Below, one piece after another: positions 57,996 through 64,000 of a stretch of 64,000 nt of DNA (its first letter is position 1; the number at the start of each line of letters is the position of its first letter). The stretch comes from Corbicula japonica. Its lineage: Eukaryota > Mollusca > Bivalvia > Venerida > Cyrenidae. The notes below the pieces were generated by a model. It saw nothing but the letters and a program-made list of their open reading frames with translations. It did not search any database and was not told the DNA's origin. Position numbers and translations under genes: made by a program. The stretch covers positions 868,001-932,000 of the forward strand of contig JAZAYU010000123.1 in the NCBI GenBank assembly GCA_038501625.1. Reading direction: 5' to 3'.

Positions 57996-60900
57996 ATGCC
58001 AGAGGTAGACTGCCCGATTCCTGGCTGCGACTACAGGACGCCGTACCTCGAAGCAGCAATAGTGGCCGCTCTCATTACAGCACACAGCACCACCCACACT
58101 GCACCAACCACTGCCGCAAAGGTTGAAAAAGTTAAGAGACCTACTATCTCCGCCGCGAGCTCAAGTGAGGAATGGTCCTACTTTGAAACTAGGTGGTTAG
58201 ACTATGTGGATGCAACCAAATTAACAGGTCGAGATAGAGTTGTACAGCTTCTCGAATGTTGTGATGAACCACTCAGAAAGGACCTCACACGTTCTGCGGG
58301 AGGAAGCCTCACCAACAAGAGAGAAGAAGATGTATTGGCTGCAATCAAGAAACTTGCTGTTCGTGAAGAAAACACAATGGTAGCTAGAGTAACACTTCAC
58401 AACATGCGCCAAGACCGTGATGAACCAGTGCGTAGTTTTGGCGCTCGTCTACGAGGCCAAGCTGGCGTGTGCAAATTTCTTATAAACTGCCCAAATTGTG
58501 ACTCTGATGTCAACTATACTGACGCAATCCTACGTGATGTATTAACTCGTGGCATTGCAGATCATGAAATACAATTAGATCTTCTAGGTGACAAGAATCA
58601 AGACATGGGCCTTGAGGATGTATTCCGGTTTGTAGAGGCAAAAGAAGCAGGTAAACGGTCTGCCTCTCGTCTACTAGATTCACACGCTGTAGAAGTTGCA
58701 AGCAGTTCCTACAGGAAGTCGAAACAGTCCACACTGAAGGACAAGCAGGACTCATGCTCATACTGTGGAAAAAAAGGTCATGGCAAGAAAGCTTCAGCAC
58801 TCATTCGCAAAAAAGAATGCCCTGCCTATGGTCATAGATGTTGCTACTGTAACAGAGACCACCACATGGAGAGTGTATGCCGCAGTAAAGACAACCCTAA
58901 GCCAGTGCGAAATCCTCATTCATCAGACAATGACTGTGAAGGTGCTGTCTTTAATGCGCTATGTTCAGTTCATTCCAGCGAAGAGAAGTGCGAGACTGGT
59001 TCATATGCATTTGAGACATTATGTACTATAAATGACTCTGGACGATCGTTACAATGCAAGACTATCTGCCTAGAACATCACATATACGATGGCCTAAAGG
59101 ACACATGGGTCAAGCATATTTCAAGGCCGCAGCCATTTATAAATGTCACAATTCAGGCTGTAAGTGAAGATTATACTGCCCTTGGGTTCAACTTACGCCA
59201 AAGCTCTAACCCTGTCATCATACCTGCAATGGCAGACACTGGATGCCAAAGTTGTCTAGCTGGACTCAAAGTGATACATCGCCTTGGACTAAGTCAAACT
59301 GACCTCATTCCAGTAACCATGAAGATGCACACAGCCAACAATGAAGGAATACGGATTCTTGGTGCTGTGGTCCTTCGCTTAACAGGCACAAACAAGGTCG
59401 GACAGAGACTGGAAACAAGACAGATCACTTATGTAACTGACATGTCTGACAAATTATTTCTGAGCAGAGAGGCATGTGTTTCACTAGGCATAATACCTGA
59501 AAACTTCCCTGTTATTGGTACAGCAGTTCAAGGCCTAGGCAAGGACTGTGACAAAATTGATGGCCTTCAGGATGATAATCATTTAATCGCTCCATGTGGA
59601 TGTCACAAGCGCCAATTCCCACCACCGCCACCACAACATCTACCATATCCCGCAACAGACTCCAACAGGGAAATGCTACAGCAGTACCTCCTTGATTATT
59701 ATAAATTCAGCACATTCAACACATGTGAGCACCAACAAATCCCACTTATGGATGGCCCACCTATGAAACTGTTAATAGACCAAAATGCAACTCCAGTTGC
59801 TCATCACAAACCTGTGCCTGTACCACTTAACTGGCAAGAGGCTGTGAAAGCTGGACTTGATCAAGATGTGAGACTGGGTGTTATTGAACCTGTGCCAATA
59901 GGTGAGCCAGTCACATGGTGCCATCGAATGATTGTGTGTCCCAAAAAGGATGGTAAACCCAGACGAACTGTAGACTTTCAATCGCTGAATAAGCATGCCA
60001 AACGCGAAACACATCACACTCAGTCACCATTTCATCAAGCAAGGTCAGTGCCACATGGTACCAAGAAGACTGTCTTCGATGCATGGAATGGATATCACAG
60101 TGTACCCATCTGCGAGGAAGATCGCCACCTTACCACGTTTATCACACCTTGGGGGCGTTACCGCTACAAGACTGCACCACAGGGTTATATTGCTTCAGGT
60201 GATGGCTATACCAGACGTTACGATGAGATTGTTGCTCACATACCAAATCACACCAAATGTGTTGATGACGTTCTGCTTTGGGCTGACACAATGGAAGATA
60301 ACTTCTTTCAAGCAGTTGAATGGTTGGACATTTGTGGTCGTCGTGGAATCACCCTTAACCCAAGTAAATTTGCATTTGGTCAGGACACAGTGGAATTTGC
60401 TGGTTTTGAAATAACACCAAACAGCGTCCGGCCTTGTCAAAAGTATATCCATGCCATTCTGGACTTTCCGACACCAAAGGATATCACTGATGTCCGGTCT
60501 TGGTTTGGCCTTGTGAATCAGGTGTCTTACACATTCAGCATGGCGGAGAGAATGCTGCCATTCAGAGAGCTGCTCAAACCAGGTACCAAATTTCATTGGG
60601 ATGAACAACTACAAACAGTGTTTGATGAATCCAAGTTAAAAATTGCGAAAGAGATTGAGCAGGGTGTTCAGATCTTTGACCCAAAAAGACCGACCTGCCT
60701 AGCAACCGATTGGTCTAAGTCTGGCATTGGTTTTTGGTTGCTTCAGAAACACTGCAAGTGTTCAGACATACACCCACTATGCTGCAAAACTGGATGGAAG
60801 GTAACACTAGTAGGAAGCCGTTTCACGCACGCCGCTGAATCACGATATGCACCCATTGAAGGAGAGGCACTAGCAGTGGCAGATGCATTAGACAAAGCTC

Positions 60901-62885
60901 GCTACTTCGTCTTAGGTTGTCATGACCTCGTAGTCGCAGTTGATCATAAGCCACTGTTGAAGATATTTGGGGATAGATCCTTGCAAGATATATCAAACAC
61001 ACGGTTGAGGAACTTGAAGGAAAAGACTCTGCGTTATCAATTTCGGATGATACATGTGCCTGGTATTCGTCATCGAGCTGCTGACTGTGTTTCCCGCCAT
61101 CCCACTGGTTCCGCAGAGAAATTGTCCCTACCAGATGACATAGCTAGCATAGACTCGCCATTACTTAGCCCGGCACTGCTTGATGGCTTACGACTGCCTC
61201 CTCCATCAACTACTGATACAGAAGACACTGTGGTGATTTCAGCTACAGCTGCACTTGAATCTTTAGATTTGCAATCGGTAACCTGGGAACGAGTCAGAAC
61301 AGCTACATCAAGTGATGACACCATGTCAATCCTCGTTGATCTCGTAGAAAGTGGGCTTCCGGAGTCAAGATGCGACTTTCCTGAATGCATACGTGAATAC
61401 TATCAGTTCCGAGAAGGTCTTCATACCATCGATGGAGTTGTGCTGTACAATGATCGCGTTGTTGTACCTCCCTCCCTTAGAGGACATGTGTTGTCATCAT
61501 TACACGCAGCTCATCAAGGGGTCACTTCAATGGTTGCTAGAGCAGAAGCGTCTGTCTTCTGGCCTGGCATCACTCCAGCTATTATTGATACTAGAGCACA
61601 GTGCAATTATTGCAATCGCATTGCTCCATCAAATCCGTCAGCCCCACCCACTCCATTGACATCACCGGACTATCCGTTTCAATGTGTTTGTGCTGATTAT
61701 TTTCACTACAAGGGTGTGAACTACCTAGTCGTTGTTGACCGTTATTCCAACTGGCCTGTCGTGGAAAAATCATCAAATGGTTCACAGGGACTGATTAGTT
61801 GTCTGCGACGCATATTTGTCACATTTGGTATTCCGGACGAGCTTGCTTCTGATGGTGGGCCTGAATTCACTGCCACAGCAACACGACGTTTTCTCCAAGA
61901 TTGGGGTGTTCACCACAGACTGTCATCAGTGGCATTTCCACACAGTAACTGTCGTGCCGAGATTGGTGTCAAAACAGTCAAGCGCCTAATTGCAGATAAC
62001 ACAGGTCAGAACGGAGACCTTAATACAGACGCTTTTCAAAGGGCAATGCTACAATACCGCAACACACCAGATAGGGACACTAAACTCTCTCCGGCTATGT
62101 GTGTGTTTGGACGTCCTATCCGGGACTTCATACCAATCCCTCCTGGACACTACAAACCTCATGACACATGGAAACAAACAATGCTAGCCAGAGAAGAGGC
62201 TTTGAGAAATCGTCACATGAAGGATGCTGAACGCCTTTCTGAACACACCAAACGGCTACCTTTCCTAGTAGTTGGTGATCATGTTCGTGTCCAGAATCAG
62301 ACAGGGCCATATCCGTTGAAATGGGACAAGACGGGCAAAGTGATAGAGGTTCGCCAATTTGATCAGTATGTTATTAAAATTGATGGCTCCGGCAGGGTGA
62401 CCTTGCGCAACCGTAAATTCCTTCGGAAATACATTCCAGTAAAAAACCATCTGCCAAGCGTAACAATAGACGCAGACCTTGCAGTCTGTAAACCACCTGT
62501 ACCGGCTACTCCAGTTAATCAGGTGGTAATTCCTACAAAAAGTAACCGGATTACTAGTCCTGATGTAATGCTACATACTGAACCAGCTACCCCAGAGGCA
62601 CAAGGGATACAGCCTCAGACGTCGCAGACACCAAGAAAATCTAGTTCATCCCCCAACTCCACTCAGATTCAAATTCCTGAGCGTAAACGTCTGTTTCCAG
62701 ATTCAACTCCTGGATGTACACCAGGCATGCTTACAGAAGCTCCGTTAGTTCCTCCAGTGGCGTCACGACAACCAGAAATAAACCCCACTGCTCCACCTTT
62801 ACGGTCCCCGGAACCAACAAATGAACTTCGACGCACAACTAGGTCTCGAGTTAAACCGGCTTGGCATTCAGATTTTGTGATGTGA
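57996..62885 (+). CDS. Gag-Pol polyprotein of the LTR retrotransposon
   Basis: 1,629 codons in a single frame. N-terminal C2H2-like finger (CPIPGCDY...HSTTH, residues 5-33); gag (about 45-230); Cys/His knuckles ([12 protein letters not shown]..., [14 protein letters not shown], about 251-295); aspartic protease ADTGCQSC (about 413); RT with [27 protein letters not shown] and CVDDVLLW (catalytic about 754-757); RNase [13 protein letters not shown] (about 902) and [12 protein letters not shown]; integrase with H-H-C-C (HAAHQG, CNYCNR), D in CADYF (~1234), D in SDGGPEF (~1286), E in RAEIGVK (~1321); [13 protein letters not shown] module (~1438). No chromodomain and no env. The C-terminus is Pro/Ser/Thr-rich. 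All catalytic residues are present. Confidence 0.93.
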   Translation: MPEVDCPIPGCDYRTPYLEAAIVAALITAHSTTHTAPTTAAKVEKVKRPTISAASSSEEWSYFETRWLDYVDATKLTGRDRVVQLLECCDEPLRKDLTRSAGGSLTNKREEDVLAAIKKLAVREENTMVARVTLHNMRQDRDEPVRSFGARLRGQAGVCKFLINCPNCDSDVNYTDAILRDVLTRGIADHEIQLDLLGDKNQDMGLEDVFRFVEAKEAGKRSASRLLDSHAVEVASSSYRKSKQSTLKDKQDSCSYCGKKGHGKKASALIRKKECPAYGHRCCYCNRDHHMESVCRSKDNPKPVRNPHSSDNDCEGAVFNALCSVHSSEEKCETGSYAFETLCTINDSGRSLQCKTICLEHHIYDGLKDTWVKHISRPQPFINVTIQAVSEDYTALGFNLRQSSNPVIIPAMADTGCQSCLAGLKVIHRLGLSQTDLIPVTMKMHTANNEGIRILGAVVLRLTGTNKVGQRLETRQITYVTDMSDKLFLSREACVSLGIIPENFPVIGTAVQGLGKDCDKIDGLQDDNHLIAPCGCHKRQFPPPPPQHLPYPATDSNREMLQQYLLDYYKFSTFNTCEHQQIPLMDGPPMKLLIDQNATPVAHHKPVPVPLNWQEAVKAGLDQDVRLGVIEPVPIGEPVTWCHRMIVCPKKDGKPRRTVDFQSLNKHAKRETHHTQSPFHQARSVPHGTKKTVFDAWNGYHSVPICEEDRHLTTFITPWGRYRYKTAPQGYIASGDGYTRRYDEIVAHIPNHTKCVDDVLLWADTMEDNFFQAVEWLDICGRRGITLNPSKFAFGQDTVEFAGFEITPNSVRPCQKYIHAILDFPTPKDITDVRSWFGLVNQVSYTFSMAERMLPFRELLKPGTKFHWDEQLQTVFDESKLKIAKEIEQGVQIFDPKRPTCLATDWSKSGIGFWLLQKHCKCSDIHPLCCKTGWKVTLVGSRFTHAAESRYAPIEGEALAVADALDKARYFVLGCHDLVVAVDHKPLLKIFGDRSLQDISNTRLRNLKEKTLRYQFRMIHVPGIRHRAADCVSRHPTGSAEKLSLPDDIASIDSPLLSPALLDGLRLPPPSTTDTEDTVVISATAALESLDLQSVTWERVRTATSSDDTMSILVDLVESGLPESRCDFPECIREYYQFREGLHTIDGVVLYNDRVVVPPSLRGHVLSSLHAAHQGVTSMVARAEASVFWPGITPAIIDTRAQCNYCNRIAPSNPSAPPTPLTSPDYPFQCVCADYFHYKGVNYLVVVDRYSNWPVVEKSSNGSQGLISCLRRIFVTFGIPDELASDGGPEFTATATRRFLQDWGVHHRLSSVAFPHSNCRAEIGVKTVKRLIADNTGQNGDLNTDAFQRAMLQYRNTPDRDTKLSPAMCVFGRPIRDFIPIPPGHYKPHDTWKQTMLAREEALRNRHMKDAERLSEHTKRLPFLVVGDHVRVQNQTGPYPLKWDKTGKVIEVRQFDQYVIKIDGSGRVTLRNRKFLRKYIPVKNHLPSVTIDADLAVCKPPVPATPVNQVVIPTKSNRITSPDVMLHTEPATPEAQGIQPQTSQTPRKSSSSPNSTQIQIPERKRLFPDSTPGCTPGMLTEAPLVPPVASRQPEINPTAPPLRSPEPTNELRRTTRSRVKPAWHSDFVM

Positions 62886-63095
62886 TTCACTATATTTACA
62901 GTGCACATGTTCTTGAATTTCATTTCATACCTTTAATGTGTTTGACAGTTTCATTTTGTTTTTCACAAAGATTAATAGAACGTTAAAAGATGACACTACA
63001 TTTAATAGTCACATAAGGCTATATGTCAGTTATACCTCTTCAGTCTTTGTGTCTTTCTATTAGAAAAGGAAAATACCAAAAGACTTGGGGGGAGA

Positions 63096-63228
63096 TAGAG
63101 GGTTATATATCTTTATTTGATTTAAGCTGTATGTATGCACAATTATGCATTATTGCTTTTGTATCTTTTCAGTAGACCGTGTTCATTGTTTTGGATAAAC
63201 TCCTTCAAATAGACAGCGTTCTTATTTA
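63096..63228 (+). repeat. 3' LTR (133 bp)
   Basis: Identical to the 5' LTR except one base (AAACTCC versus AAATTCC). It now supplies the last codons of the minus-strand open frame at 63143-63805, which is an artefact of the insertion. Confidence 0.92.
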
Positions 63229-63956
63229 TTAACATATTAATAAAATCAGTCAAGACATTTGAATCTGGCTTACTGGTGTGATTAGCTGGTTGGACTGTTT
63301 GTTTTGGGAAGGTATTAGAAGTGTTGTTATTTCTGGTGTAATCGTAGGTATTGGAGTCATAATCTTTATCTGTGTTAGATAGTGTATTCAATGTGTGTGT
63401 AATACTTGCAACTGAAGCATGACTTGTATTATCTTGTCGTTGTTTACCAATCGACTGTCTAGACTGCACAGTTTGTGTATTTGATTGGTGCAATGTTACG
63501 CCATCCTTAACAGAATACCTGGTTGATTTGACAGGTGAACGTGAATGACCCCGAGGCAGCTGTTTGTTTTGGTGATTTGATATACACAAATCTTCGGTCG
63601 AACTTATCTGTACCGAATCTAGCGATCCATAGGTTTCATTAATTAACCTGCCGATCGTGCAACCACGCTTCAGCTTGATATATTTGTTTGATGTATTGGT
63701 GATGACCACTGGTATATTCTGAACTTGAAATCTGACAGATTTTGATTGCAAGTGTACATGTTGTGTTTTTTTAAATGAAACCAGTTTCCAGAGAGCAAAT
63801 GTCATAACATTTATTTTTATTTAACGCGGATCTTTCTTTTACCTTACACTGGATTGTATTAATAGAAAAAGGTTTTAAAATAACATTCTTTTTGCATCTT
63901 AAAATTGATGAAATTTCCCTATCATTTTGCATTGGTATTTTTACATTTTTGATCAT
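63229..63956 (-). pseudogene. Older Gypsy-type pol fragment interrupted by the LTR element
   Basis: Two overlapping minus-strand frames (63771-63956 and 63143-63805) read together as the stretch between protease and RT of a Ty3/Gypsy polyprotein: VILKPFSINTIQCKV, then IPVVITNTSNKYIKLKRGCTIGRL. A Thr/Ser/Asn-rich spacer follows. A frameshift lies near 63775-63800. The frame is then cut by the insertion at 63228/57839. The rest of the element would be upstream, beyond the window end. Confidence 0.65.
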
Positions 63957-64000
63957 TAAACAATTTAAATCGTAAAAAATTCTACAGCCATTGCTGTTTA

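Larger units (their letters stand above)
57839..63228 (+). mobile_element. Intact Ty3/Gypsy-type LTR retrotransposon with a self-priming arrangement
   Basis: 133-bp LTRs (57839-57971, 63096-63228) differ at one base and are flanked by the 5-bp duplication TTAAC (57834-57838, 63229-63233). They begin TAGAGGG and end CTTATTTA, not TG...CA. The purine tract GGGGGGAGA lies directly before the 3' LTR. The interior is one gag-pol frame. The near-identity of the LTRs and the open frame indicate a young, possibly active copy. Confidence 0.92.

Noticed and set aside
63143..63228. C-terminal end of the minus-strand frame at the window's right edge
   Set aside because: These codons are 3' LTR sequence. 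The true older frame continues on the far side of the insertion.
1..64000. CRISPR arrays, tRNA or rRNA genes, bacterial operons
   Set aside because: None seen. The sequence is clearly eukaryotic, and the direct repeats found are satellites or transposon ends.

Overview
This is a window of animal nuclear DNA, AT-rich, with few exons and dense, nested transposable elements. The mix of elements points to a bivalve mollusc, probably a clam: Naiad-type Penelope-like retroelements that use in-frame TGA codons, CR1-like LINEs, Gypsy elements, a tandem array of a mollusc-type repeat with AGGTCA motifs, and immune-type HEPN/DZIP3-like and LRAT-domain genes. I cannot name the species.

Layout. 1-590: 3' end of a + strand Naiad. 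2.65-4.35 kb: a segment that recurs at 53.3-55.1 kb. 4.3-5.9 kb: three phase-compatible minus-strand exons of an unidentified gene. 6.1-7.8 kb: a foldback element made of nested palindromes. 10.2-12.5 kb: a repeat bounded by GC-rich inverted termini and holding about 8.5 tandem units of ~145 bp. 13.05-16.04 kb: a decayed minus-strand Naiad. 16.5-25.2 kb: a decayed LTR retrotransposon with integrase upstream of reverse transcriptase (Gmr1-like order). A TIR element interrupts its RNase H, and a 5'-inverted LINE interrupts its 3' LTR. 26.3-28.1 kb: a CR1-like LINE. 28.5-29.2 kb: an inverted satellite. 31-31.7 kb: a HEPN exon. 37.9-41.8 kb: a nearly full-length Naiad inserted beside an LRAT-domain gene copy (41.8-43.1 kb, frameshifted). 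45 kb: a truncated Naiad. 51.0-52.2 kb: the intact LRAT paralogue. 57.8-63.2 kb: a young, intact LTR retrotransposon inserted into an older minus-strand Gypsy fragment that runs to the window edge.

The most notable system is the Naiad family. The copy at 38454-41684 (minus) is one 1,076-codon frame interrupted only by four TGA codons, at positions that are cysteines in relatives as I remember them. It ends in TAA. Immediately 3' of the stop, all four copies that retain this region carry a form-2 SECIS-like hairpin whose stem covaries between copies. This fits a retrotransposon-encoded selenoprotein with several selenocysteines, a property I recall being published for clam Naiads. Second, the LTR retrotransposon at 57839-63228 has no tRNA-type primer site. 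The bases just after its 5' LTR are a perfect complement of a segment in its own LTR next to an initiator-like TCAGT, the arrangement expected for Tf1-style self-priming.

Cellular genes are few: an exon of a HEPN (DZIP3-like) gene, three exons of another gene that could lie downstream in the same transcription unit, and two LRAT-domain paralogues from a local duplication. The rest is mobile DNA or sequence in which I recognise nothing.
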